The notes under the pieces are model-generated. The model did no database searches. It was not told the origin of the DNA and saw only the letters and a list, made by a program, of their open reading frames with translations. Position numbers and translations under genes: made by a program. From Rhodocyclales bacterium (GTDB lineage Bacteria > Pseudomonadota > Gammaproteobacteria > Burkholderiales > Rhodocyclaceae), in the NCBI GenBank assembly GCA_016214145.1, contig JACRPA010000005.1, positions 186,001 to 250,000 on the forward strand: a DNA stretch of 64,000 nt, given 5' to 3'. Of this stretch, positions 39,343 to 48,543 are shown in pieces (positions within the stretch are counted from its first letter, which is position 1; every line of letters starts with the position of its first letter).

Positions 39343-40272
39343 ATGAAAACGACAACCGCAATCCTGCTCATGCTGTGCAGCTTTCTCGCCTGGGCGCAGG
39401 AAGAATCCAGCATTCGCGTCACCCAGGCCGACGGCACCGTCGAGATCCGCAAGAGCGGGACGCAGGCCTGGAAGCCGGTCAAGGAAGGCGATCTGTTCGA
39501 GCGCGGCGACGGCCTGGCCGCGCGGGACAAGTCGGCGGCGCTCCTGATGTGGTCCAACGGCAGCATGGCCAGGCTCTATCCGAACACCGAGGTTGGCCTG
39601 GCGGGCGTCGGCTTCGATCTGGAAAAGAAGATGGAGAAGACGGTGTTCGACCTGCAGAAGGGTCGCGTCTTCGTCAAGGCGCAGGTGCCGGAGCATCTGT
39701 TCTGCGAATTCAAGCTGCGCATGGGGACGTTCGAATTGCGCACTCAGAGCGCCGAGTTCGCCACTGCCTACGACCCGGACAAGAAGAGTTTCACGGCCTG
39801 GTCGCTGCACGGCAGGCTGGTGTCGGACTACGGCACGGCGCGCGTGCGCATCGACGACGGCCGGCAGGGCACCCTCACCGAGGGCGCCAAGCTGACCACC
39901 GACGATCTCAAGCCCATGGATGACAAGGTTCTGCAATCCTTGACGAAGGCCTCCAAGGACATGGGCGGCAGCCTGCGCGAGGCGGAGCTCGCCGCGCCGG
40001 GCGGCAAGTTGATCACCAAGATCGGCGGTGTCGCCAACCGTCGCGGCAACGCGCCCTACAAGGTCAGCTTCAAGGCGCTGACGGCCGGCGGCAGCGGCAA
40101 GATCAAGTCCTTCGCCTGGGAGTTCGGCGACGGCTCCTCGGCCAGCGGGCGCGAGGTCGAGCACACCTTCACGCAGGGCCTCTACGTCGTCATCCTGCGC
40201 GTCGAGGACGAGAACGGCCAGAAAGCCACGGGCCAGACCGGCATCTCGGTCGAGGCGGATTGCGGCTGCTGA
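39343..40272 (+). CDS. exported FecR-domain protein with C-terminal PKD domain
   Basis: 309 residues with a signal peptide (AILLMLCSFLAWA). A FecR-like beta domain begins at 'SIRVTQADGTVEIRKSGT' and includes 'DLFERGDGLAARDKSAALLMW'. The last ~90 residues are a PKD fold ('SFAWEFGDGSSASGREVEHTF', 'YVVILRVEDENGQ') and it ends with Cys-Gly-Cys. No transmembrane helix is evident, so it is not a classical anti-sigma FecR. It is probably periplasmic or surface-attached, and may scaffold the neighbouring barrel and cytochromes. Confidence 0.75.
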   Translation: MKTTTAILLMLCSFLAWAQEESSIRVTQADGTVEIRKSGTQAWKPVKEGDLFERGDGLAARDKSAALLMWSNGSMARLYPNTEVGLAGVGFDLEKKMEKTVFDLQKGRVFVKAQVPEHLFCEFKLRMGTFELRTQSAEFATAYDPDKKSFTAWSLHGRLVSDYGTARVRIDDGRQGTLTEGAKLTTDDLKPMDDKVLQSLTKASKDMGGSLREAELAAPGGKLITKIGGVANRRGNAPYKVSFKALTAGGSGKIKSFAWEFGDGSSASGREVEHTFTQGLYVVILRVEDENGQKATGQTGISVEADCGC

Positions 40273-40300
40273 ACATCGATTGAAACGAGGAGAGCAAAAA

Positions 40301-41005
40301 ATGAATCGTCTGCTGTGGAATGTCGCCGCGCTTGCGGCCCTGCTGATCGCGGCGCCGGCGAGCCAGGCTGCCGGCGCCGGCTACGTCGGGGTGAAGACCT
40401 GCACGAAGTGCCATGACGTGCAGGGTGACTCCTGGGCGGAGACCGCACACGCCAAAGCCTTCGAGTCGCTGAAGGCCAACACCAAGGCTGACGAGAAGAA
40501 GAAGGCCAAGCTCGATCCCGCGAAGGACTACACCAAGGACAAGGACTGCGTCGGCTGCCACAGCACCGGCTTCGGCCAGTCCGGCGGCTTTGCCGTGGGC
40601 GGCGAGGTCGGCGGCCAGAAGCAGCTTGGCGCGGTCGGCTGCGAATCCTGCCACGGCGCAGGCGGCGGCTACCGCGACGAGCACGGCAAGGCCGAGAAGA
40701 AACTGAAGAAGGAATCCCAAAGCACGCCGCGCAAGGCGCTGGTCGCCGCCGGGCAGAACTTCGACTACGAAAAGGCCTGCGCGGCCTGCCATCTGAATTA
40801 CAAGGGTTCGTCGCACAAGGGGGCCAAGCCGCCGTATACGCCATTCACGCCGGAGGCTGACGCCAAGTACAAGTTCGAGTACGACAAGGCGGTGCGCAGC
40901 AAGGCGCTGCACGAGCATTACAAACTGAAAGGCGTCTTCAGCGGCGATCCGCTGCCGGCCGTGCGCGCCGAGTTCCAGAAGAACGCCAAGGAGATCCCTG
41001 AGTAA
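40301..41005 (+). CDS. periplasmic tetraheme cytochrome c (cytochrome c554-like)
   Basis: 234 residues from ATG 40301 behind GAGGAG, with a signal peptide ([15 protein letters not shown]). Four heme motifs CTKCH, CVGCH, CESCH and CAACH are spaced as in cytochrome c554/NrfB-like families, with 'AHAKAFESL' after the first heme. Very Lys-rich, as expected of electron carriers docking to acidic partners. Last gene before the EBDH-like operon, 68 bases away without a clear promoter, so the two sets may be co-transcribed. Confidence 0.85.
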   Translation: MNRLLWNVAALAALLIAAPASQAAGAGYVGVKTCTKCHDVQGDSWAETAHAKAFESLKANTKADEKKKAKLDPAKDYTKDKDCVGCHSTGFGQSGGFAVGGEVGGQKQLGAVGCESCHGAGGGYRDEHGKAEKKLKKESQSTPRKALVAAGQNFDYEKACAACHLNYKGSSHKGAKPPYTPFTPEADAKYKFEYDKAVRSKALHEHYKLKGVFSGDPLPAVRAEFQKNAKEIPE

Positions 41006-41073
41006 GCACGCCATGCACAAGGCAATGGCCAGGAAAAGGATCGAAACCGAAAATCGAACGTAAGGAAGCCAAC

Positions 41074-43815
41074 ATGGATCAGTCAGACAATGGCGTCAGC
41101 CGCCGCAAGTTCCTGAAGTCCTCCGGTGCGGCCGTGGCAGGCTTGGCCGTGCCCTCCGGCGTATGGGCGTTCTCGAAGATTCAGCCCATCGCCGACCCGC
41201 TCAAGCACTATCCCTACCGCGGCTGGGAAGATCTCTACCGCAAGGAATGGACCTGGGATTCGGTCGGCTTCACCACCCACTCCAACGGCTGCGTGGCCGG
41301 CTGCGCCTGGAAGGTGTATGTGAAGGGCGGCGTGCCCATGCGCGAGGAGCAGGTGAGCGAGTACCCGCAACTGCCCGGCATTCCCGACATGAACCCGCGC
41401 GGCTGCCAGAAAGGCGCGGTGTACTGCTCCTGGGTGAAGCAGCCCGACTTCCTCAAGTGGCCGCTGAAGCGCGTCGGCGCGCGCGGCGAGCGCAAGTGGA
41501 AGCGCATTTCCTGGGACGAGGCGCTCACCGAGATCGCCGACAAGGTGATCGACACGACGATCAAGCGCGGCCCCGGCAACGTCTGCATCCCGAAACGCCC
41601 CTTCGCCGTCATCAGCAACACCGCCTACACGCGCCTGGCGAACCTGCTCGGCGCCATCAAGCCGGACGTCTCGTCGATGACCGGCGACCTCTATCCGGGC
41701 ATCCAGACGGTGCGCATGCCGGCGCGCACGGTGTCCACCTTCGACGACTGGTTCACCTCCGACCTGATCCTGATGTGGCACAAGAACCCCATCGTCACGC
41801 GGATTCCGGATGCGCACTTCCTCATGGAAGCGCGCTACAACGGGGCGCGGCTGGTGAACATTTCGGCGGACTACAACCCCTCCTCGATCCATTCCGATCT
41901 GTTCGTGCCGGTGAAGATGGGGACGGACTCCCATCTCGCCGCGGCAATCGTGAACACCCTCATCGCCGGCAAGCACTACAAGGCGGACTACCTCAAGGAG
42001 CAGACCGACCTGCCCTTCCTGGTGCGCACCGACAACGGCAAATTCCTGCGCGAGAAGGACTTCAAGGCCGACGGCAGCGATGAAGTGTTCTACGTCTGGG
42101 ATACGAAGAGCGGCAAAGCCGTGCCGGCGCCAGGCAGCATGGGCAGCAAGGAAAAGACCCTCAAGCTCGGCGCGGTCGATCCGGCCCTGGAGGGAGTATT
42201 CAATGCCGATGGCGTCAAGGTCACCACCGTCTTCGAGCGCCTGAAGACGGAGATCGCCCCCTATACGCCGGAAGCCACCCAGGCCACCACGGGCATCCAT
42301 CCGACCGTGGTGCGCAAGCTCGCCGGCTGGATCGCCGAGTGCAAGGCCCTGCGCATCCTCGACGGCTACAACAACCAGAAGCACATGGACGGCTTCCAGT
42401 GCGGCCGCCTGAAGATCCTCATCCTCACCCTGATCGGCCACCACGGCACCACCGGCTCCATCGACACCACCTACGAGGGCTGGCGCCTGGAAGGGAACAC
42501 CGAGCTCGGCGCCGTCAAGGGTCGGCCGGGCCGCAGCGTTTCCATGGTGCTGGCGCAATGGGTGTGGGGCGAGCAGTACCGGCGCTCCAAGGCCTACTAC
42601 GACAGCGCCCAGTTGAAGGAGCAGATCGGCTTCGACGTGGACGACATGGAGGCCCTGCGCAAGGAGTCGGAGGCCAAGGGCTGGATGCCCAAGTGGCAGT
42701 CGATCAAGGACCCGGTGGTCTACATCAACGGCGGCATCAACCTCTGGGCCACTTCCAACGGCTACAGCCACCTGGCGGAGAATTTCCTCAAGCGCTGCGA
42801 ACTGCTGGTGGTGGTGGACTTCCGTCTCAACTCGGGCGCCATGTACGCCGACATCGTGCTGCCGGCGGCGGCGATGGAGAAGCTGGATGTCCGCGAGACA
42901 TCGACGACCCGCTTCATCCATCTCTACGGCCAGCCGGTCAAGCCCATGTACGAGCGCAAGACCGACTGGCAGATCAACGTGGCCCTGGCGCAGAAAATCC
43001 AGGAGCGGGCCAGGGCGCGCGGTGTCGGGCGCGTGGAGGATCCGGAGATCAAGAGCTGGATCGACTTCGACAAGGTGTATGACGAATTCACCATGGACGG
43101 AAAGGTGGTGACCGACGAGCAGGCCCTGCGCCTCGTCATGGAGAAATCGAAGGCCCTCGGCCCCGGCACCTACGAGGAGATGTTCAAGAAGGGCTTCGTC
43201 GAGATCGGCGCCGCGGCCGGAAAGACAGGGCCGATCCCCAAGGACAAGCCCTACCGGCCCTTCACGGTCAACGTCACCGACAAGAAGCCCTACGGCACAC
43301 TCACCGGGCGTCTGCAGTTCTACGTGGACCACGACTGGTACCAGCGCTTCGGGGCCACCGTGCCCAAGCCCCAGGTCAAGGGCGGCCACCTCGGGCCAAA
43401 GAAGTACCCGTTCAAGACCAACTCGCCCCACACCCGCTGGGGCATCCACTCCTTCGCCCGCAACGAGCAGTGGCTGCTGCGCCATCAGCGCGGCGAGCCG
43501 GACGTCTGCCTCAACGCGAAAGTCATGGCGCGCAAGGGCATCAAGGACGGCGACCTGGTGCGGGTGTTCAATTCCCACGGCGAGTTCTTTGCCGTGGCCA
43601 AACTGGCCCCGTCGCTGCCGGACGACCAGGTGTTCTCCGAGCACGGCTGGGAGCAGTACCTGTACAAGAACATGACTCACTACAACAACGTCGGCTCCGA
43701 GCTGATCAACCCGCTGGAAATGGTCGGCGGCTACGGACACATCAAGTACGCTTCGGGCGGCTTCAACCCGAACCGCATCTTCTACGAGACGACGGTCGAC
43801 GTCGAGAAAGCCTGA
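41074..43815 (+). CDS. type II molybdoenzyme alpha subunit, ethylbenzene/steroid-C25 dehydrogenase-like
   Basis: 913 residues with a Tat signal ([21 protein letters not shown]). FS0 site H69-x3-C73-x3-C77 and C111; the probable molybdenum ligand is D205 in '[15 protein letters not shown]'. The stretch '[29 protein letters not shown]' and '[20 protein letters not shown]' recall ethylbenzene dehydrogenase and its hydrocarbon/steroid hydroxylating relatives more than (per)chlorate or selenate reductases. It would hydroxylate an unactivated C-H bond with water, giving electrons to the beta and gamma subunits. The operon order A-B-D-C and the CoA-ester pathway at 51-64 kb fit an anaerobic hydrocarbon or steroid side-chain degrader. 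Exact substrate not determinable here. Confidence 0.8.
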   Translation: MDQSDNGVSRRKFLKSSGAAVAGLAVPSGVWAFSKIQPIADPLKHYPYRGWEDLYRKEWTWDSVGFTTHSNGCVAGCAWKVYVKGGVPMREEQVSEYPQLPGIPDMNPRGCQKGAVYCSWVKQPDFLKWPLKRVGARGERKWKRISWDEALTEIADKVIDTTIKRGPGNVCIPKRPFAVISNTAYTRLANLLGAIKPDVSSMTGDLYPGIQTVRMPARTVSTFDDWFTSDLILMWHKNPIVTRIPDAHFLMEARYNGARLVNISADYNPSSIHSDLFVPVKMGTDSHLAAAIVNTLIAGKHYKADYLKEQTDLPFLVRTDNGKFLREKDFKADGSDEVFYVWDTKSGKAVPAPGSMGSKEKTLKLGAVDPALEGVFNADGVKVTTVFERLKTEIAPYTPEATQATTGIHPTVVRKLAGWIAECKALRILDGYNNQKHMDGFQCGRLKILILTLIGHHGTTGSIDTTYEGWRLEGNTELGAVKGRPGRSVSMVLAQWVWGEQYRRSKAYYDSAQLKEQIGFDVDDMEALRKESEAKGWMPKWQSIKDPVVYINGGINLWATSNGYSHLAENFLKRCELLVVVDFRLNSGAMYADIVLPAAAMEKLDVRETSTTRFIHLYGQPVKPMYERKTDWQINVALAQKIQERARARGVGRVEDPEIKSWIDFDKVYDEFTMDGKVVTDEQALRLVMEKSKALGPGTYEEMFKKGFVEIGAAAGKTGPIPKDKPYRPFTVNVTDKKPYGTLTGRLQFYVDHDWYQRFGATVPKPQVKGGHLGPKKYPFKTNSPHTRWGIHSFARNEQWLLRHQRGEPDVCLNAKVMARKGIKDGDLVRVFNSHGEFFAVAKLAPSLPDDQVFSEHGWEQYLYKNMTHYNNVGSELINPLEMVGGYGHIKYASGGFNPNRIFYETTVDVEKA

Positions 43816-43825
43816 GGAAACCGCC

Positions 43826-44800
43826 ATGAGACAACTGGCCTACGTATTCGATCTGAACAAGTGCATCGGCTGCCACACCTGCACCATGGCCTGCAAGCAG
43901 TTGTGGACCAACCGCGACGGGCGCGAGTACATGTACTGGAACAATGTGGAAAGCCGTCCCGGCAAGGGCTACCCGAAGAACTGGGAGCAGAAGGGCGGCG
44001 GCTTCAGGAATGGGGCGCTGCTGACGGACGGCAAGATTCCGCCGAAGGAAGATTACGGCGGCGTCTGGGAATACAACCTGCAGGAAGTCCTGCTGGAAGG
44101 CAAGGGCAACCGGGTCGTGCCGCACGAGAAACCCACCTGGGGCGTCAACTGGGACGAGGACGAGGGCAAGGGCGAGTTCCCGAACAACCACTTCTTCTAC
44201 ATGCCGCGCATCTGCAACCACTGCTCCAACCCGGCCTGCCTCGCCGCCTGTCCGCGCAAGGCCATCTACAAGCGGCCGGAGGACGGGCTGGTGGTGGTGG
44301 ACCAGGAGCGCTGCAAAGGCTACCGCTACTGCGTCAAGGCCTGCCCCTACGGCAAGGTGTATTTCAACCTGCAGACGGGCAAGTCGGAAAAATGCATCGG
44401 CTGCTATCCGCGCGTGGAGAAGGGCACGCCGCCCGCCTGCGTGGCCCAGTGCGTGGGCAAGATCCGCTTCGTCGGCTACCGCGACGACAAGGACGGGCCG
44501 ATCCACAAGCTGGTCGAGCAGTGGAAGGTGGCGCTGCCCCTGCATGCGGAATACGGCACCCAGCCCAACGTCTTCTACGTGCCGCCGATGAACGTCACGC
44601 CGCCGCCGTTCGAGGAGGATGGAAGGCTGTCGGACAAGCCGCGCATCCCGCTCGCCGACATCGAGGCGCTGTTCGGCCCCGGCACGAAGCAGGCGCTGGA
44701 GACCCTCGGGCGCGAGATGCAGAAGCGCCGCGAGGCGAAGCCATCGGAACTGACCGAGATCCTGATCGGCTACACCAACAAGGACAGGTACCGGCTATGA
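43826..44800 (+). CDS. type II molybdoenzyme beta subunit (EbdB-like)
   Basis: 324 residues. Cysteine groups CIGCHTCTMACK, CNHCSNPACLAACP, CKGYRYCVKACP (Tyr in place of one Cys, so probably one [3Fe-4S] cluster) and CIGCYPRVEKGTPPACVAQC. It is a clear paralogue of the beta subunit at 24812, with the same 'MYWNNVE' and 'LPLHAEYGTQPNVFYVPP' segments. It begins ten bases after the alpha subunit and its stop overlaps the chaperone start (ATGA). Confidence 0.88.
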   Translation: MRQLAYVFDLNKCIGCHTCTMACKQLWTNRDGREYMYWNNVESRPGKGYPKNWEQKGGGFRNGALLTDGKIPPKEDYGGVWEYNLQEVLLEGKGNRVVPHEKPTWGVNWDEDEGKGEFPNNHFFYMPRICNHCSNPACLAACPRKAIYKRPEDGLVVVDQERCKGYRYCVKACPYGKVYFNLQTGKSEKCIGCYPRVEKGTPPACVAQCVGKIRFVGYRDDKDGPIHKLVEQWKVALPLHAEYGTQPNVFYVPPMNVTPPPFEEDGRLSDKPRIPLADIEALFGPGTKQALETLGREMQKRREAKPSELTEILIGYTNKDRYRL

Positions 44801-45357
44801 GCGCGCAGACCAACGAAGCCGGCATTCTGGCCGGCGCCTATCTGGGCATGGCGCAGCTCTTCTCCTACCCGAACCCGGAGTCCTGGCAGCGTCTGGTGGA
44901 GCAAGGGCTGATCGATCCGACGCTCGGTCAGGACGTCATGGAGGCCGACTACCTGGCCGCCTTCGAGCTGGGACGCGGCAAGTCGCCGGTGCCCCTGTAC
45001 GAGGGCATGCACCGGGGAGACCTGGGGCGCGAGGGCGTGCTCGAGGACCTCCTGCGCTTCTACGAGTTCTTCGACGTCAAGCTGTCCGAGGCCGATCGGG
45101 AGTATCCGGATCACCTCGTCACGGAACTCGAGTTTCTCGCCTGGTTGTGCCTGCAGGAGCAGGCGGCGCAGCAGAAGGGCGGCGACGCGGAATCCTTCCG
45201 GCGCGCGGGACGGGACTTCCTCACCCGGCACCTGGCGGCCTGGCTGCCGGAATTCCGCCGCAAGCTGGAGGCGACGGACACCGCCTATGCGCAGTTCGGC
45301 TCGGCGCTGGCCGATCTGGTGGAAGCCCACCGCGGCCGGCTCGGCAGCGAATCGTAA
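44797..45357 (+). CDS. type II molybdoenzyme chaperone (EbdD/TorD-like)
   Basis: 186 residues, helical, with the TorD-family segments '[14 protein letters not shown]', '[13 protein letters not shown]' and '[16 protein letters not shown]'. It is the delta-type assembly factor expected in these operons, inserting the cofactor into the alpha subunit before Tat export; it is cytoplasmic and not part of the mature enzyme. The order A-B-D-C (chaperone before gamma) is that of ddh, ser and clr operons; ebd itself is A-B-C-D. Confidence 0.85.
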   Translation: MSAQTNEAGILAGAYLGMAQLFSYPNPESWQRLVEQGLIDPTLGQDVMEADYLAAFELGRGKSPVPLYEGMHRGDLGREGVLEDLLRFYEFFDVKLSEADREYPDHLVTELEFLAWLCLQEQAAQQKGGDAESFRRAGRDFLTRHLAAWLPEFRRKLEATDTAYAQFGSALADLVEAHRGRLGSES

Positions 45358-45373
45358 GAATCGGGAGACACAC

Positions 45374-46093
45374 ATGAACCCAAGCAATCTGATGAAGCAA
45401 CTGGCGACGCTTGCCATGGTTACCTCGGCTGCCGCAACGGTCGGACTTGCGGCGACCGCCGTGCAAGCCGCGCCGGCGGCGAAGACCATTCGCGTCCTTT
45501 CCGCAGCAGGCGTGGACGCCGCCTCGCCCGAGGCGGAGATCTGGAAGAAGGCGCCGGCGACCCAGGTCGCCCTGCAGCCGGCCTTTCCCGGGCATGGCTC
45601 CATTGTCGGCACCCCCGTCACCGAGCGCCTGACGGCTCAGGCGGTGCGGGCCGGCGACCGGCTGTTCGTGAAGCTGGCCTGGAGCGACCGCAGCGCCAAC
45701 ACGGCGATCAAGGACACGGTGCAGTTCGTCGATGGCGCCGCGGTGCAGTTCCCGATCAACGGCAAGGCTTCCACCACGCCCTTCATGGGCGACGCGAAGA
45801 ACCCGGTGAATGTCTGGCACTGGCGTGCCGACGGCCTGACCGAGAACCTGGTCGCCAAGGGCTTCGGCACCTCCACGCCGGTGCATTTCGAGGGACTGAA
45901 GAGCGCGGCGGTGCGCACGGACAGCGGCTGGGCGGTGGTGCTGTCCCGCTCGTTGAAGGTCAAGCCGAGCGAGGGGGTGAGCCTGCAGGGCCGCGCGAGC
46001 ATCCCGGTGGCCTTCGCCGCCTGGGACGGCGACAACCAGGAGCGCGACGGCCTCAAGGCGGTCACGCTGGAATGGTGGCAGTTGAAGTTCTGA
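45374..46093 (+). CDS. type II molybdoenzyme gamma subunit (heme b, EbdC-like)
   Basis: 239 residues with a signal peptide ([18 protein letters not shown]). The EB_dh-type domain carries '[32 protein letters not shown]', with a Met in the position of the heme b ligand, and '[15 protein letters not shown]' containing the candidate Lys ligand near the C-terminus. It accepts electrons from the beta subunit and passes them to a periplasmic cytochrome. Unlike the paralogue at 25816 it has no cytochrome c domain. A terminator follows at 46097. Confidence 0.83.
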   Translation: MNPSNLMKQLATLAMVTSAAATVGLAATAVQAAPAAKTIRVLSAAGVDAASPEAEIWKKAPATQVALQPAFPGHGSIVGTPVTERLTAQAVRAGDRLFVKLAWSDRSANTAIKDTVQFVDGAAVQFPINGKASTTPFMGDAKNPVNVWHWRADGLTENLVAKGFGTSTPVHFEGLKSAAVRTDSGWAVVLSRSLKVKPSEGVSLQGRASIPVAFAAWDGDNQERDGLKAVTLEWWQLKF

Positions 46094-46096
46094 GGC

Positions 46097-46134
46097 GGGA
46101 CGTTGGCGGGGCGGCTTGCGCCGTCCCATTTTTT
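46097..46134 (+). terminator. Rho-independent terminator of the EBDH-like operon
   Basis: GGGAC and GGCG pair with CGCC and GTCCC (nine pairs with a small bulge), followed by an A and six T residues. Begins four bases after the gamma-subunit stop. Confidence 0.75.
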
Positions 46135-46141
46135 CGTCTAG

Positions 46142-46163
46142 TATTCAAAAGAACGTTTGAATA
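46142..46163. promoter_or_regulatory. TATTC-N12-GAATA operator before dsrE-like gene
   Basis: TATTCAAA, six bases, TTTGAATA: perfect 8-base arms, 30 bases upstream of the DsrE start. Same architecture as the site at 20053-20074. Confidence 0.7.
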
Positions 46164-46192
46164 TATGAATCTATCCCTCCCTGGAGCCGACC

Positions 46193-46546
46193 ATGCAGAA
46201 ATATCTCATCATCCTCAACGATCCGCCCTACGGCACCGAGCGCAGCTACAACGGCCTGCGCCTGGCGCGCTCGCTGCTCAACACCAATGAAGCCGAGGTC
46301 AAGCTGTTTCTCATGGGGGATGCCGCCTCCTGCGCCAAGGGCGGGCAGAAGGTGCCGAGCGGCTTCTACAACATCGGCGACATGCTCGGCGCGGTGGTCC
46401 GCCGCAAGGGCGAGGTGTCGGTGTGCGGCACCTGCATGGACGCGCGCGGCATCGCCGATGCGGACCTGGTGCCGGGCGCCGGGCGCGGCACCATGGACAT
46501 CCTCACCGAATGGACGGAGTGGGCGGAAAAGGTTCTGGTGTTTTGA
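46193..46546 (+). CDS. DsrE/DsrF-family cytoplasmic sulfur-carrier protein
   Basis: 117 residues, no signal. 'YLIILNDPPYGTERSYNGLRLARSLL' is the N-terminal nucleotide-like fold start of the DsrE family, and 'SVCGTCMDARGI' carries the sulfur-binding cysteines in the expected loop. It probably accepts persulfide from a sulfurtransferase. Preceded by a perfect TATTC/GAATA operator, linking it to the exported DsrE-like and rhodanese genes around 20 kb. Confidence 0.85.
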   Translation: MQKYLIILNDPPYGTERSYNGLRLARSLLNTNEAEVKLFLMGDAASCAKGGQKVPSGFYNIGDMLGAVVRRKGEVSVCGTCMDARGIADADLVPGAGRGTMDILTEWTEWAEKVLVF

Positions 46547-46625
46547 GGTGAGCCGTGTCGCGTTCGCGCTGCGGCGCCTTCATCGGCGTGGCGGCCGACG
46601 TCGCGCCTGAGGCGGGCTGACGGCA

Positions 46626-47381
46626 ATGTGCGAGCTGTTCGGCATGAGCGCCAGCCATCCCTTGACCGCCAACGTGCCGCTGGATGAATTTCGCCTGCGC
46701 GGCGGCCGCGAGGCGGACAACCCCGACGGCTGGGGCCTGGCCTGGCGCGAAAAGCGCGGTTTCGAGATTCGCAAGCGGCCCGCGCCGGCCTGCCGCAGCA
46801 GGCTGTTCGCGCGCCTGAGCAGGGACATGCGTTCGGATCTGATCCTCGCCCATGTGAGAAAGGCGCGCTTCCCGCCCGTGAGGTCGCAGGCCAATACCCA
46901 TCCGTTCCGGCGCGCCTGCTGCGGCAGGGAATGGGTGTTCGCCCACAATGGATTGGTGCCGGATATCGTGGAGATCGAGCGCGGCAGCGGCAATCCGGTC
47001 TGCCGCCCGACGGGCGAGACGGATTCCGAGTTCGCCTTCTGCCACCTGCTCGGCCACATCGCCAGGCATTTCGACAGCCATGCCGTGGCGGAACCGCGTG
47101 CCGGCGTCGAAAACCTGGCGGCGGCGAGCGGGCTGATCGCCTCGCTGGGCAAGTTCAATTTCCTGATGTCGGATGGCGAGTATCTGATCGCCTACGGCCA
47201 TGACCGCCTGCATTATCTGGAACGGAGCGGTTGCGCCGGCCCGGACGGCGCCTGCGCCAACCTGGCCATGGTGGCAACGGAGCCCCTGGGCGGAGAAGAA
47301 GGATGGATTGCATTCGATGCGGGCGAACTGCGGGTATATCGCCATGGCAAAATGGCCGGACGCGCGACACCCCATAGCTAG
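46626..47381 (+). CDS. class II glutamine amidotransferase (YafJ-like)
   Basis: 251 residues beginning M-C-E-L-F-G-M, so Cys2 becomes the N-terminal nucleophile after Met removal. Family marks: 'DNPDGWGLAWREKRGFEIRKRP', 'ILAHVRKARF', 'NTHPFRR', 'WVFAHNG' and 'ETDSEFAF'. YafJ-type enzymes hydrolyse gamma-glutamyl amides; the physiological substrate is unclear. No synthetase domain is attached. The gene stands between two sulfur-related genes without obvious functional link. Confidence 0.85.
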   Translation: MCELFGMSASHPLTANVPLDEFRLRGGREADNPDGWGLAWREKRGFEIRKRPAPACRSRLFARLSRDMRSDLILAHVRKARFPPVRSQANTHPFRRACCGREWVFAHNGLVPDIVEIERGSGNPVCRPTGETDSEFAFCHLLGHIARHFDSHAVAEPRAGVENLAAASGLIASLGKFNFLMSDGEYLIAYGHDRLHYLERSGCAGPDGACANLAMVATEPLGGEEGWIAFDAGELRVYRHGKMAGRATPHS

Positions 47382-47398
47382 CCGCCCTGCCATAAGCA

Positions 47399-48016
47399 AT
47401 GCCGGAAAACATATCCGCTACCGAGTATGTCGCGCCGCCGAAGCGAACCGGCCCGGTCGTGCCGCATCGCCTGAATGTGCCGAAGACATGGCGGTTTGCA
47501 ACCTGCGCTATGGCGCTGGCGATGCCTTCTGGCGCGGCGCAAAGTCAGTCTCCGTGGCACGCCGCACGGGACGGCGTGGAGATCAAGGCCACCGCCCTGA
47601 CGCGATCCGCGCTGCTGGCCTTCTACCAGGCGCGCGGCTTTTCGGCGCAGGCCATCGCGCCCTATGCCGATGCCTGCGCGTTCTCCTTCGAAGTGCGCAA
47701 CACCGGCAGGGGCCCGCTGCGGCTGCGCCTGGCCGACTGGCGCGCCGGGGAAAGGGCCGGTGGCGCGCGCTTCATGCTTCCTGACGAGTGGGATGCGGAG
47801 TGGGTGCGGCGCGGCGTGGCGGAGCCGGCGCGCATCGCTTTCCGCTGGGCGCAGTTCCAGGCCGAACTGGAGTTCGCTCCGGGCGACTGGATCATGGGCA
47901 TGGCGGCGCTGGAGCGGCGCCCGCCGGGCCGCTTCCGCATGAGCTTCCGCCATCGCAATGGGAAGGAAAGCCGTGAAGTTGTTCTCGACAATGTCACCTG
48001 TGCTCCGCTCGACTGA
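47399..48016 (+). CDS. hypothetical protein, possibly exported
   Basis: 205 residues from ATG 47399. The first ~55 residues could be a long leader; 'FATCAMALAMPSGAAQSQS' is the only hydrophobic stretch. The rest looks like a beta-sandwich ('IKATALTRSALLAFYQARGFS', 'FSFEVRNTGRGPLRLRLADWRAG', 'GRFRMSFRHRNGK'). A degenerate 27-base element at 47538-47564 crosses the leader/mature boundary. Family not recognised. Its 3' end overlaps the next gene. Confidence 0.5.
   Translation: MPENISATEYVAPPKRTGPVVPHRLNVPKTWRFATCAMALAMPSGAAQSQSPWHAARDGVEIKATALTRSALLAFYQARGFSAQAIAPYADACAFSFEVRNTGRGPLRLRLADWRAGERAGGARFMLPDEWDAEWVRRGVAEPARIAFRWAQFQAELEFAPGDWIMGMAALERRPPGRFRMSFRHRNGKESREVVLDNVTCAPLD
47538..47564 (+). 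repeat. dispersed 27-base element, copy 9 (degenerate)
   Basis: AAAGTCAG is intact and the 10-base spacing is kept, but the end reads ACGCCG instead of ACGGCG and the leading bases differ. Confidence 0.55.
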
Positions 48017-48530
48017 ACGGCGGCGCGCACTGGTCCGCCTGGCCGGCCTCGGCTGCCTGCTCGCCGCCGGGCCGCTCGCCGCGCAGGGCGGAACGCTGAC
48101 GCCGGTGCCGGACACGCCTGCCGCGCCGCCGCTCGTCCTGCCCGACAGCGACGGCAAGCCGGTGGATCTGGCGGCCTATCGCGGCCGCCTGGTGCTGGTG
48201 AATTTCTGGGCGACCTGGTGCCCGCCCTGCCGGCGCGAATTTCCCTCGCTCTCGCGCGTGCAGAAGCTGTTCAGGCCGGCCGAACTCGCCGTGCTGGCGG
48301 TGAATGTCGGCGAGGATGCCGAGACCATCTTTTCCTTCACCGGCGCCAGCGACGTCGCCGTCCTGCTCGACAGGGACTCCACTGCCATGCGACGCTGGCC
48401 GGTGAAGGGCCTGCCGACCACTTTCATCGTCGACCGGCAGGGGCGCCTGGCCTTGCGCGCCGTCGGCGGGCGCGAATTCGACGATCCGGCCATCGTTGCC
48501 CGGTTGAGGGCGCTGCTGAAGAACACCTGA
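47973..48530 (+). CDS. TlpA-family thioredoxin, exported
   Basis: 185 residues from GTG 47973, chosen for GGAAGGAAA just upstream; ATG 47958 and ATG 47991 are alternatives. A membrane/signal segment (LVRLAGLGCLLAAGPLAAQ) precedes a thioredoxin fold with 'FWATWCPPCRREFPSLSRV' and the cis-Pro loop 'WPVKGLPTTFIVD'. Likely a periplasmic disulfide reductase. It is a paralogue of the TlpA at 21388. Confidence 0.85.
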   Translation: MKLFSTMSPVLRSTERRRALVRLAGLGCLLAAGPLAAQGGTLTPVPDTPAAPPLVLPDSDGKPVDLAAYRGRLVLVNFWATWCPPCRREFPSLSRVQKLFRPAELAVLAVNVGEDAETIFSFTGASDVAVLLDRDSTAMRRWPVKGLPTTFIVDRQGRLALRAVGGREFDDPAIVARLRALLKNT

Positions 48531-48543
48531 GAGGAGGAATGCC

